Positions 17,122 through 26,894 of a DNA stretch of 64,000 nucleotides are shown here, piece by piece; position 1 is the stretch's first letter; each line of letters starts with the position of its first letter. The stretch spans positions 587,797 through 651,796 of the forward strand of contig NZ_BMKX01000002.1 in the NCBI RefSeq assembly GCF_014644555.1, written 5' to 3'. This DNA is from Glutamicibacter ardleyensis. GTDB taxonomy: Bacteria > Actinomycetota > Actinomycetes > Actinomycetales > Micrococcaceae. The translations under genes were made by a program, and so were the position numbers. Below the pieces are notes generated by a model, which saw nothing but the letters and a program-made list of their open reading frames with translations, had not been told where the DNA came from and did not search any database.

Positions 17122-18690
17122 ATGACTAACTCCGAGTCACCGCAGCAGCCAGCATCCATGGACGATGCCCAAATTCAGGCCGCCATCGATCGCATCATTG
17201 CGGCCGACGACGCCCAAGCGCCAGCGGTATTCCACGCCGAGCAACCCGCCGAAGACAGTATATTCTCCGGGCAGGCTACCGCGTTGAACCGTTTTTCAGC
17301 CGAGCATTCATCCTTCGATGGAGACCAAGAGGACCTGGCCGAGCGCCGGGCACTGCGCCGCGTGGCCGGTCTATCCACCGAGTTGGAAGATGTCACCGAG
17401 GTCGAATACCGCCAGCTACGTCTGGAACGAGTGGTGCTCGCCGGTGTGTGGACCTCTGGCACCATCACCGATGCCGAAAACTCATTACGTGAGCTGGCGG
17501 CACTGGCAGAAACCGCAGGCTCAGAGGTGCTTGACGGCGTCGTGCAACGACGCAGCAAACCCGATTCCTCCACCTACCTCGGTTCGGGCAAGGCCATTGA
17601 ACTGCGCGATATCGTCGCCTCCACCGGCGCAGACACCGTGGTCGTTGACGCGGAACTTGCGCCCTCTCAGCGTCGCGCATTAGAAGATGTAGTCAAGGTG
17701 AAGGTCATCGACCGAACCGCGCTGATTCTGGATATTTTCGCTCAGCACGCCGCTAGCCGTGAGGGTAAAGCCCAGGTTGAGCTGGCACAGCTTGAATACC
17801 TGTTGCCGCGCCTGCGTGGCTGGGGCGAGTCGATGTCCCGTCAGGCTGGTGGCCGAGTAGGTGCCGCCGGTGGCGGTATCGGTTCGCGTGGCCCGGGTGA
17901 AACCAAGATTGAAATGGACCGCCGACGCATTCGCGATCGGATGGCCAAGCTACGCCGCGAAATTAAGGCGATGAAACCTGCTCGTGAGGCCAAACGCGCA
18001 AACCGCAAGCGCAATCAGGTCCCCGCGGTAGCCATCGCCGGGTACACGAACGCTGGCAAGTCCTCGTTGCTCAACCGCCTGACCAACGCTGGGGTGCTGG
18101 TGGAGAACGCATTGTTCGCCACCTTGGACCCCACCGTGCGGCAGTCGCAAACCTCCGACGGACTGACCTACACGCTGGCCGACACCGTCGGCTTCGTCTC
18201 CAACCTGCCCACCCAACTGGTGGAGGCCTTCCGTTCGACGCTGGAAGAAATCGCCGATTCGGACCTGATCCTGCACATCGTTGACGCTTCCCACCCGGAC
18301 CCCGAGGGGCAGATTCACGCGGTACGCCAGGTACTCGGCGAGGTCGACGCGCTGAACATTCCCGAAATCATCGTGCTGAACAAATCCGACGTGGCCGATC
18401 CCATGGTCATCGAACGGATCCGCAACCGCGAATCAAATACCGCGGTCGTCTCCGCACGCACCGGAGCCGGCATCACCGAACTGCTGGAACTGGTCCGCAC
18501 CTCGATCCCACGCCCGACGGTGCAACTTGAAATTATGCTGCCGTACAACCGTGGAGATCTGATCGCCAAGCTGCATCAGAGCGAATCGGAAATACTGGAA
18601 AACGAGCACACCGAACACGGAACACGGATGATCGTGAAGGTTCGCGAATCTCTGGCAGTTCAATTGGAGCCTTTCAACCTACATGGATAA
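17122..18690 (+). CDS. hflX: GTPase HflX
   Basis: Ribosome-associated GTPase that splits stalled or heat-damaged 70S ribosomes. The N-terminal HflX domain includes YLGSGKAIELRD and the glycine-rich GGRVGAAGGGIGSRGPGE loop. The GTPase domain has G1 GYTNAGKSSLLN, G3 DTVG and G4 NKSD. Start at ATG 17122 has TAAGGAG just upstream; earlier in-frame codons lack one. The resulting 522 residues include a roughly 50-residue acidic N-terminal tail, common in actinobacteria. Its end overlaps the helicase gene by eight bases. Confidence 0.93.
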   Translation: MTNSESPQQPASMDDAQIQAAIDRIIAADDAQAPAVFHAEQPAEDSIFSGQATALNRFSAEHSSFDGDQEDLAERRALRRVAGLSTELEDVTEVEYRQLRLERVVLAGVWTSGTITDAENSLRELAALAETAGSEVLDGVVQRRSKPDSSTYLGSGKAIELRDIVASTGADTVVVDAELAPSQRRALEDVVKVKVIDRTALILDIFAQHAASREGKAQVELAQLEYLLPRLRGWGESMSRQAGGRVGAAGGGIGSRGPGETKIEMDRRRIRDRMAKLRREIKAMKPAREAKRANRKRNQVPAVAIAGYTNAGKSSLLNRLTNAGVLVENALFATLDPTVRQSQTSDGLTYTLADTVGFVSNLPTQLVEAFRSTLEEIADSDLILHIVDASHPDPEGQIHAVRQVLGEVDALNIPEIIVLNKSDVADPMVIERIRNRESNTAVVSARTGAGITELLELVRTSIPRPTVQLEIMLPYNRGDLIAKLHQSESEILENEHTEHGTRMIVKVRESLAVQLEPFNLHG

Positions 18691-20680
18691 GCAAGCGCAG
18701 GTCTTGGACCTTCTCGAAACCGCGGTGACCTCTATGGGAGGTTCGATGCGTACCGGCCAGCAGGAAATGGTCAAGCATGTAGTCGAAGCCCTCGAAGAGG
18801 AAACGCACCTGCTGGTCCAAGCCGGCACCGGCACCGGCAAATCAATGGGCTACCTGATCCCGGCGCTCGCGCACGCACAAACCAGTGCCAAACCGGTGAT
18901 CGTCTCCACCGCAACACTGGCCTTGCAGTCGCAAATCGTCGGTCGCGACGTGCCGCGGCTGCTTGAATCACTCAAGGGCAAATTGTCGCGTCCGATGGAT
19001 GTGGCATTGCTCAAGGGCCGGTCCAACTACCTGTGCCAGTACAAGCTCGGCGGGGGCTACCCCGACGATAACGAGGGCACCCTGTTTGAAATGGACGCCC
19101 CGGCGGCTCCGGCCGGACAAATGTTCTCCCCGCTGGCCGCCGAGGTACTCAAACTGCGCGACTGGGCGGATAAAACCGACACCGGGGACCGCGACGAGCT
19201 GATCCCCGGGGTCAGCGACAAGGCCTGGAAACAGGTCTCGGTGTCCGCCATGGAATGCCTGGGCTCGCAAAAATGTCCGATGGCCGACGAATGCTTCTCC
19301 GAAATGGCTCGGGCCCGCGCCTCCGAGGCAGACGTGGTCATCACCAACCACGCGCTACTTGCGGTCTCCGCCTTTGAAGGGCTCTCGGTATTGCCGGACT
19401 TTGAGGTCGCGATCATCGATGAGGCCCACGAACTGCAAGACCGGGTGACCTCTTCGGTCTCCGGAGCGTTGTCGGCCCGCACGGTGCTTACCGCTGCCGG
19501 TGGTGCCAAACGGCACTGCGGTGTTAACGTCGATGAACTGACCAAGGCCACGGCAAGATTGGAAAAGTCGCTGACCGGCGTGCCTACCGGGCTGCTCGAA
19601 CAGGGACTGCGCGAAGATATGGGCATTGCCCTGAACGACATCGTCGAACAGGCCCGATTGGTATTGGCCCTGTCCAAACCGGAGGCCAACGCCCCAGCCG
19701 ACGGTGGCCGGCAGACTGCCCGCTCACAAATGCAGGCAATTATGGACGACGCGATCCGCATGCTCGAAGCCGAGGAGCGCCGCGAGGTGCTCTACACCTC
19801 TCGACCACGCGAATTTGTGGAGGGCCGCGGTTATGTGGAAACCGATGATTCCCAGCCGGCAACGCTGAACGTGGCACCGCTGTCGGTAGCCGGCAAACTT
19901 CGCGAGGGCCTCTTTGATGGGCGCACCGTCGTGCTCACCAGCGCGACCTTGGCCATCGGCTCACAATTTGATGCGGTTGCAGGTTCTCTGGGACTGATGG
20001 GCCAAGGGGCCCCAAGCTGGACCGGCATCGACGTGGGAAGCCCGTTCGACTACCCGAAACAGGGCATTCTCTATGTGGCCAAGCACCTGCCCAAGCCCGG
20101 GCGCCAGCTGGCAGCCGAAACGCTGGACGAGATCGAGGATTTGATTAGCGCCTCAGGTGGTGGCGCGCTGGCCCTGTTCACCTCCAAGCGCTCGGCGGAG
20201 GAAGCCGCCGCGATCCTGCGCGAAAAGCTTGACGTTAAAATCCTTTGTCAGGGTGATGCGAGCATGAAATCCTTGGTTGCAGACTTCTCCGCCGAACGCG
20301 ACACCTGCCTGTTTGGCACGATGACCCTCTGGCAGGGTGTTGACGTGCCAGGCGATTCCTGCCGCTTGGTGATCATCGACAAAATTCCCTTCCCGCGCCC
20401 GGACGATCCGATCTCTAAGGCCCGCACCGAGGACGTCGCCAAACACGGCGGCAATGGCTTCATGCAGGTCTCCGCTACCCACGCAGCGATCCGCCTCGCC
20501 CAGGGCGCCGGCCGACTGATCCGCTCGGTGCAAGATAAAGGTGTTGTTGCGGTGCTTGATTCGCGCATGGCCACCGCCCGATACGGCAGCTTCCTGAAAA
20601 GCTCGTTGCCTCCCATGTGGCCGACGACCGACAAAAAGGTCATCACCGGGGTGCTCTCGCGGCTGAAACCGGAAGCATAA
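18683..20680 (+). CDS. ATP-dependent DNA helicase, DinG/XPD-like
   Basis: Superfamily 2 helicase of 665 residues. Walker A is GTGTGKSMGYL (about residues 49-59), the DEAH box is IIDEAHELQDR, and cysteines in NYLCQYK, MECLGSQKCPMADECF are placed as in the [4Fe-4S] cluster of XPD/DinG enzymes. C-terminal motif VI appears as QGAGRLIRS. It overlaps hflX by eight bases, so the genes are co-translated. DinG-type helicases unwind R-loops and repair intermediates; no LexA box was seen before this operon. Confidence 0.9.
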   Translation: MDKQAQVLDLLETAVTSMGGSMRTGQQEMVKHVVEALEEETHLLVQAGTGTGKSMGYLIPALAHAQTSAKPVIVSTATLALQSQIVGRDVPRLLESLKGKLSRPMDVALLKGRSNYLCQYKLGGGYPDDNEGTLFEMDAPAAPAGQMFSPLAAEVLKLRDWADKTDTGDRDELIPGVSDKAWKQVSVSAMECLGSQKCPMADECFSEMARARASEADVVITNHALLAVSAFEGLSVLPDFEVAIIDEAHELQDRVTSSVSGALSARTVLTAAGGAKRHCGVNVDELTKATARLEKSLTGVPTGLLEQGLREDMGIALNDIVEQARLVLALSKPEANAPADGGRQTARSQMQAIMDDAIRMLEAEERREVLYTSRPREFVEGRGYVETDDSQPATLNVAPLSVAGKLREGLFDGRTVVLTSATLAIGSQFDAVAGSLGLMGQGAPSWTGIDVGSPFDYPKQGILYVAKHLPKPGRQLAAETLDEIEDLISASGGGALALFTSKRSAEEAAAILREKLDVKILCQGDASMKSLVADFSAERDTCLFGTMTLWQGVDVPGDSCRLVIIDKIPFPRPDDPISKARTEDVAKHGGNGFMQVSATHAAIRLAQGAGRLIRSVQDKGVVAVLDSRMATARYGSFLKSSLPPMWPTTDKKVITGVLSRLKPEA

Positions 20681-20747
20681 CGGGCCTTATCCACAGCCTG
20701 CGCCCGATCAGCGCGGCACAGCGCACCCCGGGCGCAAGGTGGTGGGT

Positions 20748-22445
20748 ATGGAAGAACTTACCAGCACCCAGTCGCACCTGTTGGCGATGGCCCAAGCCAT
20801 CACCGCGCTGGATGCTGCCGGTTCCCAGTTCACTTCCGACGCTCTCGCTCCGGGGCACGCGGCCTATTTCGCTTGGCTGACCGAGCGCGCCACCCAGACG
20901 CTCTCACGATTACAAATTCAGGCCGCCGACGCCCTGCAACGCAGCGGCAGTCACCAGTTGGACATCGAATCGTTGGATGCGCTCACCGAAGCCGGTACAG
21001 ATCCCAGCGATGAACAACTCATCGCACTACACGGGCACTGCACGCTGGGCCGGGCCGCCTATAAAGACGCCGCCGATCTGCACAGCGGCTGGCTGGGCAT
21101 CCCGCACGGCGCGGCAGTTGCTCGGCTCAATGCCGCCGGATCACTGATCGCTACGGTCACCGAGTCAGGGCAACGCACGGAACCTAACTGCCGCCACCTG
21201 GCCAACAAATTTACCGACCAGAGCACCGATCCGCGTCCGCTGATCAGCGCGGCTCGCGCCATCTGTAAAGCCACCCCAGATCTGTCCACGCCGAAGGCTC
21301 GCCAGGAACTGGAAAGACAGGCGCTGGAACTGATCAAAGCGGAGGATGCAACGAGCGCGAGCAAGCACCTCAACGCGTTGATTACCGAGCAGATTCAAGC
21401 TCAGCGTCCGGCCGCGGCACTCTTCGCCGAAGCTGGCCTGTTCTCACGCGGTATGCAGCGCGGCCTGATGGTCTACCTGCTCAAGGTTTTCCCGCACGAA
21501 GCAGAATTCATCGAATCATTGCGGGCCAAAACGAATAACCCCAACACCATCGCCGGCAACCGGGTGCTACTGAACGAGCTGACGCAGGCAAATTACGCGG
21601 CCGCAAACCAGCCGGGTGCAGACCCCACAGACCCAACAGATCCCCTCGAGACAGCGGTGGCCAGCGAACCGGATGGACCCTCCAAGACAGCACCTCAGCC
21701 GCCTAGCGCGCCGCGCATCCCGAAGGAATGGGACGACGCACCGACGATGCCTCAGTGGGCTCGCGAGGCACAGGCCACGGAACCAGACGCACCTAAAACA
21801 CCGGAGCCGAGCATCGATCCTGTGGTAGAGCCTACCGCGCTACCTCCTTTCGAAGACCTCTCCCCGGCACTACGCCACATGACCGCATTGCTGGCAGTCT
21901 TGCGTGCCAACCGTGTGGGCAGCAAAGATTCCGGCGCGGCATTGGTCGCTCCACAAGTCATCGTGCACCTGAACTACGAAAAAATGCTTGCCGGTGCGCA
22001 AAGTTTTGCCACCACCGAGAACGGTCTGCCGCTCACCGCTGCCGCGGCCCGCACCCTCATGTGCAACGCCGGAATCTACCCCGCGGTACTCAACGGTAAG
22101 AGTCAACCGCTAGATATCGGTCGATCCAAACGGCTCTTTCCACCGCATATGAAACGTGCGTTGGCCGCACGAGACCGCGGCTGTATCTACCCGGGCTGCC
22201 ATATGCCAGCCAGCCGTTGCGAAGCGGATCACGTGGATCCGTGGGAGGAAGGCGGAGAAACACGGGTGGACCGCGGGGCACTGCTTTGCCCAATGCACCA
22301 TCATGCCCGGCACGCAGGACTATTTACCCTGATCGTCGCCGACGGCAAACCCCCGGCGGTGCTACTGCCCAAATTTTTGGACCCCGATCAACAACCTCGA
22401 CGCAACACCCACTGGTTCTCGGCCGCCGAGGTGCTCGCCGCCTAA
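20748..22445 (+). CDS. DUF222 domain and HNH endonuclease signature protein
   Basis: Protein of the 13E12-repeat family, abundant in actinobacteria. The N-terminal half (about 1-230) is the DUF222 helical region; a proline-rich acidic linker lies around 290-370. The C-terminal HNH motif is clear: CIYPGCHMPASRCEADHV followed by GG-x-T, LCPMHHHARH. ATG 20748 is favoured, with AAGGTGG just upstream, over GTG 20739. The family is multi-copy and often considered mobile or phage-related, but I see no flanking repeats here. Biological role not established. Confidence 0.85.
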   Translation: MEELTSTQSHLLAMAQAITALDAAGSQFTSDALAPGHAAYFAWLTERATQTLSRLQIQAADALQRSGSHQLDIESLDALTEAGTDPSDEQLIALHGHCTLGRAAYKDAADLHSGWLGIPHGAAVARLNAAGSLIATVTESGQRTEPNCRHLANKFTDQSTDPRPLISAARAICKATPDLSTPKARQELERQALELIKAEDATSASKHLNALITEQIQAQRPAAALFAEAGLFSRGMQRGLMVYLLKVFPHEAEFIESLRAKTNNPNTIAGNRVLLNELTQANYAAANQPGADPTDPTDPLETAVASEPDGPSKTAPQPPSAPRIPKEWDDAPTMPQWAREAQATEPDAPKTPEPSIDPVVEPTALPPFEDLSPALRHMTALLAVLRANRVGSKDSGAALVAPQVIVHLNYEKMLAGAQSFATTENGLPLTAAAARTLMCNAGIYPAVLNGKSQPLDIGRSKRLFPPHMKRALAARDRGCIYPGCHMPASRCEADHVDPWEEGGETRVDRGALLCPMHHHARHAGLFTLIVADGKPPAVLLPKFLDPDQQPRRNTHWFSAAEVLAA

Positions 22446-22534
22446 TCGGCTGCGCCTAAACAGTGCTCGATGCATCGGTGAATTCGGACTACGCTGGTAC
22501 CCAGCCACGGAATTTCGACAGCTGGGAGCGGTCC

Positions 22535-23653
22535 ATGAGCACAGCGCATGATCCAATGCACGATCCTCACGCAGACTCGCCATCGGCTGCGCACGATATT
22601 ACCGATGCCGAACACTGGCACCGTCTGGCCCTGTCAGCCGAAGCCGACTTACATGAACGTTTTGGGCATCGGCTGATGGGGATACCCGGTACCTGGATCG
22701 GCGCGTTGCGCGCACTGCCTGATCAACCGCTACCTAAGGCAGGCGCACGCCCCTGGTCCGAATGGCATTATTGGTGGCAGGCACACTATCTGGATGCGAT
22801 CATTGATGCGGCGTTCAGCGCGTTGCAGGCGGGGGACCGCAGCAAGGCACGTGCGAACTGGAAGCGCGCTAAACAGTTGCTGCGTGGCGTCCTCATCCGC
22901 AACTTCGCATGCTTCCCCAATTACTTCTACGACGATATGGCCTGGTTACTTCTCGCAGCGACCCGGCTGAACGAGCTGAGTCTGCAACTTTCGGCGCGCC
23001 CTGCACTGTTGTCCACCCTCGCAATGCGGGCGTTGGGCCGCCAGATGGTACTCGGCCAAGACGACAAACTAGGTGGCGGGCTTTACTGGTCACGTAAACG
23101 GGACTTCAAAAACACCCCTTCCAATGGTCCGGCAGCCTTGTACTTTGCACGGATTAACGATGTTCAGAGCAGTAAGCATCTATTGGACTGGATGCGCCAC
23201 AATCTGCACGATGAACGCACCGGACTCTACCTTGACGGCATCCGGCTAACTGCCAGCGGCCCGCAGCTTGAACACGCAATTTATACCTACAATCAAGGCA
23301 CGGTGCTCGGCGCGCTATTGGCCAGCGGGAGCGCCGAACATCTAGCTCAGGCACGATCACTTATTGAGTCGATCAACGTGCAGCTGTCCAACGATGATCA
23401 TGGCACCGGGTTACGCCTGGACACCGGTGGCGACGGGGATCTGTTCACCGGAATTCTCTGTCGCTACCTTGCTCTAGCCGCGCTTGACCCGCGGCTTCCC
23501 GCAGCGAGCCAGCGTACTGCTGCGCGGCTTATTTGCCTCACGGCAGCGCATCTTGCCGACAGGACTGAGACGCAGCTTTCGGCGGCGATCCAACGTTGGA
23601 CGATCCTGCAAGCGGCTCAACGCGTGTGCCGTACCGGTGCGCAGCGCGACTAG
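22535..23653 (+). CDS. Glycoside hydrolase family 76-like protein
   Basis: Resembles GH76 endo-alpha-1,6-mannanases. Family segments are NYFYDDMAWLLLA (with the adjacent aspartates that serve as catalytic pair), GGGLYWSRK, NTPSNGPAALYFARI, YTYNQGTVLGALL and GDGDLFTGILCRYLALAA. ATG 22535 follows GGGAG by six bases; the frame continues upstream to 22463 without a better start. The 372-residue product has no signal peptide or membrane segment, so it would act in the cytoplasm unless exported by another route, which is unusual for a mannan-cleaving enzyme. Confidence 0.8.
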   Translation: MSTAHDPMHDPHADSPSAAHDITDAEHWHRLALSAEADLHERFGHRLMGIPGTWIGALRALPDQPLPKAGARPWSEWHYWWQAHYLDAIIDAAFSALQAGDRSKARANWKRAKQLLRGVLIRNFACFPNYFYDDMAWLLLAATRLNELSLQLSARPALLSTLAMRALGRQMVLGQDDKLGGGLYWSRKRDFKNTPSNGPAALYFARINDVQSSKHLLDWMRHNLHDERTGLYLDGIRLTASGPQLEHAIYTYNQGTVLGALLASGSAEHLAQARSLIESINVQLSNDDHGTGLRLDTGGDGDLFTGILCRYLALAALDPRLPAASQRTAARLICLTAAHLADRTETQLSAAIQRWTILQAAQRVCRTGAQRD

Positions 23654-23668
23654 GTAGGCATGAAAAAA

Positions 23669-23707
23669 CCACCGTCCACGCACTTCTAATCGGTGCATGG
23701 ACGGTGG
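23669..23707 (-). terminator. Terminator of lexA (and GH76 gene)
   Basis: 15-bp arms (23669-23683 and 23693-23707) with one mismatch; on the minus strand the stem is followed by six T's. The GH76 gene converges on it from the other side. Confidence 0.85.
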
Positions 23708-23741
23708 CTGACTACTTTAAAAACGTTTCAACATTCTCGGA

Positions 23742-24458
23742 TTAGAGCGAGCGCATGACCGAAACGACGCGGCCCATTACGGTCGCTGCATCACCAAGAA
23801 TCGGTTCGTAACGGGAGTTCTGTGGAAGCAACCAGGTGTGCCCATCGCGCTGCCGGAAGGTCTTCACAGTGGCTTCCTCGTCGAGCAGTGCTGCAACGAT
23901 ATCGCCGTTTTCGGCGGTCTGTTGGCGACGAACAACCACCCAGTCGCCGTCGCAAATTGCGGCGTCCACCATTGAATCACCAGAGACCTTGAGCATGAAT
24001 AATTCGCCGTGTCCCACCAACTGACGCGGTAGCGAGAATACATCTTCGACGGTTTGTTCGGCCAAAATTGGCCCGCCGGCGGCGATCCGTCCGACCAGAG
24101 GCACCATGGTGGTGTCGGCTGAGGTGCTTAGCTCGATCACCTTGGCATCTTCTACCGGCTCCGGTGTGGTCGAGGTTTCCTCAGTTGAATCGCCATCTTC
24201 AGCCAGCTGCAAGGGGAGCAGGATTTCCATGGCGCGCGGGCGGCGGGGGTCTCGGCGGATGTACCCAAGTTTTTCCAGCTGCCCGAGTTGGTGGGTCACG
24301 CTGGACAAGCTCTTAAGTCCTACAGAGTCGCCAATCTCACGCATCGATGGCGGGTAACCGTTTCTGCCGATCGAGCGTTGAATGGTTTCGAGGATTTTTT
24401 TCTGACGTATGGTCAGCGATCGGGCATTTGACCGGGGAGTGCGCTGTGATGCTGACAT
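23742..24458 (-). CDS. lexA: SOS repressor LexA
   Basis: SOS repressor of 238 residues. The N-terminal winged helix (about 12-75) contains [24 protein letters not shown] variable acidic linker follows; the self-cleavage site is the A-G in VGRIAAGGP. The catalytic serine lies in [14 protein letters not shown] and the general-base lysine in EEATVKTF. Upstream in the shared intergenic region is a perfect SOS box (24645-24660) flanked by two weaker ones, so the gene is autoregulated together with the divergent LysM gene. Confidence 0.96.
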   Translation of the reverse strand: MSASQRTPRSNARSLTIRQKKILETIQRSIGRNGYPPSMREIGDSVGLKSLSSVTHQLGQLEKLGYIRRDPRRPRAMEILLPLQLAEDGDSTEETSTTPEPVEDAKVIELSTSADTTMVPLVGRIAAGGPILAEQTVEDVFSLPRQLVGHGELFMLKVSGDSMVDAAICDGDWVVVRRQQTAENGDIVAALLDEEATVKTFRQRDGHTWLLPQNSRYEPILGDAATVMGRVVSVMRSL

Positions 24459-24578
24459 GTGGTTTTGCCTTCCCTTGCATTCGGTCCTCAGTTCTAACCT
24501 TCAAACTGTCGGTGCCCAATGTTGTGATGTATTTACTGATCTTCTACTTCGAAATCTTAGTTGATTTTGTCGCTTCTT

Positions 24579-24594
24579 TCAAAGATTTGTTCGA
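24579..24594. promoter_or_regulatory. Weak LexA box (lexA side)
   Basis: TCAAAGATTTGTTCGA: 10 of 12 positions match TCGAAC-N4-GTTCGA, with one perfect half-site. Confidence 0.5.
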
Positions 24595-24644
24595 AAGAGT
24601 CTGGACAAGTTCGATCAGAGTCTGTTAGAAAAGATGTACTAGTA

Positions 24645-24660
24645 TCGAACAAGTGTTCGA
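24645..24660. promoter_or_regulatory. Perfect LexA (SOS) box between lexA and LysM gene
   Basis: TCGAACAAGTGTTCGA matches the actinobacterial SOS consensus at all 12 defined positions. It lies 53 bases before the LysM gene start and 186 before lexA. Confidence 0.92.
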
Positions 24661-24669
24661 AGTCTGTAT

Positions 24670-24685
24670 TCGAATATCAGTTCGC
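24670..24685. promoter_or_regulatory. Weak LexA box (LysM side)
   Basis: TCGAATATCAGTTCGC matches 10 of 12 consensus positions; its centre is 25 bases from that of the perfect box and about 28 bases before the LysM gene start. Confidence 0.5.
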
Positions 24686-24713
24686 ATCATTAAAATCGTT
24701 GAGGAGAAATGTC

Positions 24714-25067
24714 ATGACTACGCTCGCACTCGTACCGCAGCAAGACAAAGCGCCGCTGAAGATCCGCATCAATCGTCGTGGGTGGGCTGTCCTAGTGGGC
24801 ATCCCAGTCTTCTTGTTGACGATCGCCGCGGCGTTCTTCTTCACGATGCTCACCTCCAGCGCCAACGCATCTACCGACCTCCCCGCCGGTCTGGAAACCG
24901 TAGAAGTCACGGTCATTCCAGGGGACACCCTATGGAGTCTGGCTAGTGAGTATGCGCAGGGCTATGAGGTTAACGCCGCAATGAACCACATCGAAGAGTT
25001 GAACGCGATCGATACCGGCATGCTTTACGCGGGGGACACCATCAACATTCCGGTACTCGCGAACTAG
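24714..25067 (+). CDS. SOS-regulated LysM membrane protein (DivS/ChiZ/YneA-like cell division inhibitor)
   Basis: 117 residues: a basic cytoplasmic N terminus (about 1-24), one membrane helix (25-49), and a C-terminal LysM domain starting EVTVIPGDTLWSLASEYA and ending DTINIPV. This layout and its position divergent from lexA match the SOS-induced division suppressors Rv2719c/ChiZ of mycobacteria and DivS of Corynebacterium, which halt septation during DNA damage. ATG 24714 has GAGGAG eight bases upstream; the frame extends to 24561 but without a site. Function is inferred from layout and neighbours. Confidence 0.82.
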   Translation: MTTLALVPQQDKAPLKIRINRRGWAVLVGIPVFLLTIAAAFFFTMLTSSANASTDLPAGLETVEVTVIPGDTLWSLASEYAQGYEVNAAMNHIEELNAIDTGMLYAGDTINIPVLAN

Positions 25068-25129
25068 GTATTAGCTCACCATTGTTACCTGCTCTTGTCG
25101 TGGATTCACCACGCAGAGCAACTCACCAT

Positions 25130-25142
25130 TAGAATTAATGCG
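25130..25142 (+). promoter_or_regulatory. Leaderless-type -10 element of hisC
   Basis: TAGAAT (25130-25135) lies six bases before the GTG start of hisC (25142), and no Shine-Dalgarno is present. Confidence 0.5.
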
Positions 25143-26248
25143 TGAATGACCGTAGTGAACTTCTGAGTCAGCTGCCTTTGCGTGAGAACCTCCGCGGGCT
25201 TTCCCCATATGGTGCGCCACAAATCGACGTTCCCATTCAGCTGAACGTCAACGAGAACACGCATCCGCTGCCAACAAGCGTAGTCGACGCCATCGCCCAA
25301 GAAGTCGCCAAGGCGGCCACTACCCTCAACCGCTACCCAGATCGTGAATTTACCGAACTGCGTGAACTGCTCGCCGACTACCTGGGACACAACCTGGATC
25401 GCGAGAACATCTGGGCGGCCAACGGCTCTAACGAAATTCTCCAGCAAATTCTGCAAGCCTTCGGTGGGCCGGGACGCAGCCTGCTGAGCTTTGTCCCCAC
25501 GTATTCGATGTACCCGTTGTTAGCCAGCGGCACCGATACTCAATTTATCGCTGGCACCCGCGCCGAGGACTTCACACTCAGTGCCGAATCCGCCGCTGCA
25601 CAGGTTCGTACCCACCGGCCAAATGTGATCTTCTTGTGCTCCCCAAACAATCCCACCGGCACGGCGCTGGGGCTAGACGTCATCCAAGCGGTCTACGAGG
25701 TAGCCAGTGAAACCAAGGCCATCGTGGTGGTCGATGAAGCCTACGCGGAATTTTCGTTGGCAAACACCAAATCGGCGCTTACCTTACTTGACGGCCGTCA
25801 GCGGCTGATCATCTCGCGCACGATGTCCAAGGCCTTCGGGCTGGCCGGAGCCCGAGTAGGGTACCTAGCCGCAGCTCCCGAAGTAACCGACGCGATTCGT
25901 CTAGTGCGTTTGCCCTACCACCTGTCTGCGGTGACCCAAGCGACTGCCATCGCTGCGTTGAAGAACATCGACCTGTTGCTGGCCCAAGTTGAAGAGATCA
26001 AGACGCAGCGCGATCGAATCGTCACGAGGTTGACTGAGCTCGGCCTGAAGCCATCGGTCTCGGATTCGAATTTTGTCTTCTTCGGCGGGTTGGAAGATCC
26101 ACACACTATCTGGCAGGGTTTGCTGGATGCCGGCATCATCGTCCGCGACAATGGAATCAAAGGTACGTTGCGCGTTACCGCCGGAACCGAATCCGAAACC
26201 ACCGCCTTCTTAGAGCACCTAGCCACGTTGCTGGGCGCACAGAAATAG
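25142..26248 (+). CDS. hisC: Histidinol-phosphate aminotransferase
   Basis: PLP-dependent transaminase of histidine synthesis. The 368-residue protein carries the PLP lysine in [24 protein letters not shown]-type [12 protein letters not shown], and VVDEAYAEF. The start is GTG 25142 with a -10 box six bases upstream and no ribosome binding site, so the mRNA is probably leaderless. hisB follows after 25 bases. hisD, which precedes hisC in many actinobacteria, is not present here. Confidence 0.94.
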   Translation: MNDRSELLSQLPLRENLRGLSPYGAPQIDVPIQLNVNENTHPLPTSVVDAIAQEVAKAATTLNRYPDREFTELRELLADYLGHNLDRENIWAANGSNEILQQILQAFGGPGRSLLSFVPTYSMYPLLASGTDTQFIAGTRAEDFTLSAESAAAQVRTHRPNVIFLCSPNNPTGTALGLDVIQAVYEVASETKAIVVVDEAYAEFSLANTKSALTLLDGRQRLIISRTMSKAFGLAGARVGYLAAAPEVTDAIRLVRLPYHLSAVTQATAIAALKNIDLLLAQVEEIKTQRDRIVTRLTELGLKPSVSDSNFVFFGGLEDPHTIWQGLLDAGIIVRDNGIKGTLRVTAGTESETTAFLEHLATLLGAQK

Positions 26249-26273
26249 CACTTACACACAAGCGAAGGAAGAC

Positions 26274-26894
26274 ATGTCTGCCGAATTGATTGGCGCTCGT
26301 CGCGCCCGTATGGAACGCGTGACCAGCGAATCATCAGTTTTTGTCGAGCTGGACCTGGATGGGACCGGAACCTCGGAGATCAGCACGTCCGTGCCGTTCT
26401 ACGACCATATGCTCACCGCCCTATCCAAACATTCGCTGATCGATTTGACGGTGCGTGCCACCGGTGACATCCACATCGACGTGCACCACACGGTTGAAGA
26501 CGTGGCAATCACCATCGGCGAGGTACTTCGTGTTGCCTTGGGTAACAAGGCAGGCATTCGCCGCTTTGGCACCTCCTACGCACCACTGGACGAGGCGCTG
26601 GCCCGTTCGGTGGTCGACGTGTCAGGCCGTCCATACCTGGTGCACGGTGGCGAGCCAGCAGGTCAGGAATACCACCTGATCGGCGGACACTTCACCGGTT
26701 CGATGACGCGCCACGTATTTGAGGCGATCACCTTCCACGCACAGATTTGCGCGCACATCGAGGTGCTTTCGGGCCGCGACCCGCACCATATCGTCGAAGC
26801 ACAGTTCAAGTCCTTCGCCCGCGCCTTGCGTGAAGCCGTCGAGCCAGACGCGCGCATGGGTGACAAAATCCCATCCACGAAGGGTGCCCTGTAA
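26274..26894 (+). CDS. hisB: Imidazoleglycerol-phosphate dehydratase
   Basis: Manganese enzyme dehydrating imidazoleglycerol phosphate. 206 residues; the metal-binding motif HHTVEDVAI (about 70-78) and its internal repeat HHIVEAQFK (about 165-173) are both present, as are FYDHML and DVSGRPYL. It is the monofunctional actinobacterial form without a histidinol-phosphatase domain. The ribosome binding site GAAGGAAG lies upstream. The stop is directly followed by the GTG of hisH. Confidence 0.96.
   Translation: MSAELIGARRARMERVTSESSVFVELDLDGTGTSEISTSVPFYDHMLTALSKHSLIDLTVRATGDIHIDVHHTVEDVAITIGEVLRVALGNKAGIRRFGTSYAPLDEALARSVVDVSGRPYLVHGGEPAGQEYHLIGGHFTGSMTRHVFEAITFHAQICAHIEVLSGRDPHHIVEAQFKSFARALREAVEPDARMGDKIPSTKGAL

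Noticed and set aside
20688..20696. Exact DnaA-box-like TTATCCACA after the helicase gene
   Set aside because: A single 9-mer without clustering, AT-rich unwinding element or origin genes; likely chance.
24561..24713. 51-codon N-terminal extension of the LysM protein
   Set aside because: It would place the LexA boxes inside the coding region; GAGGAG lies before ATG 24714.
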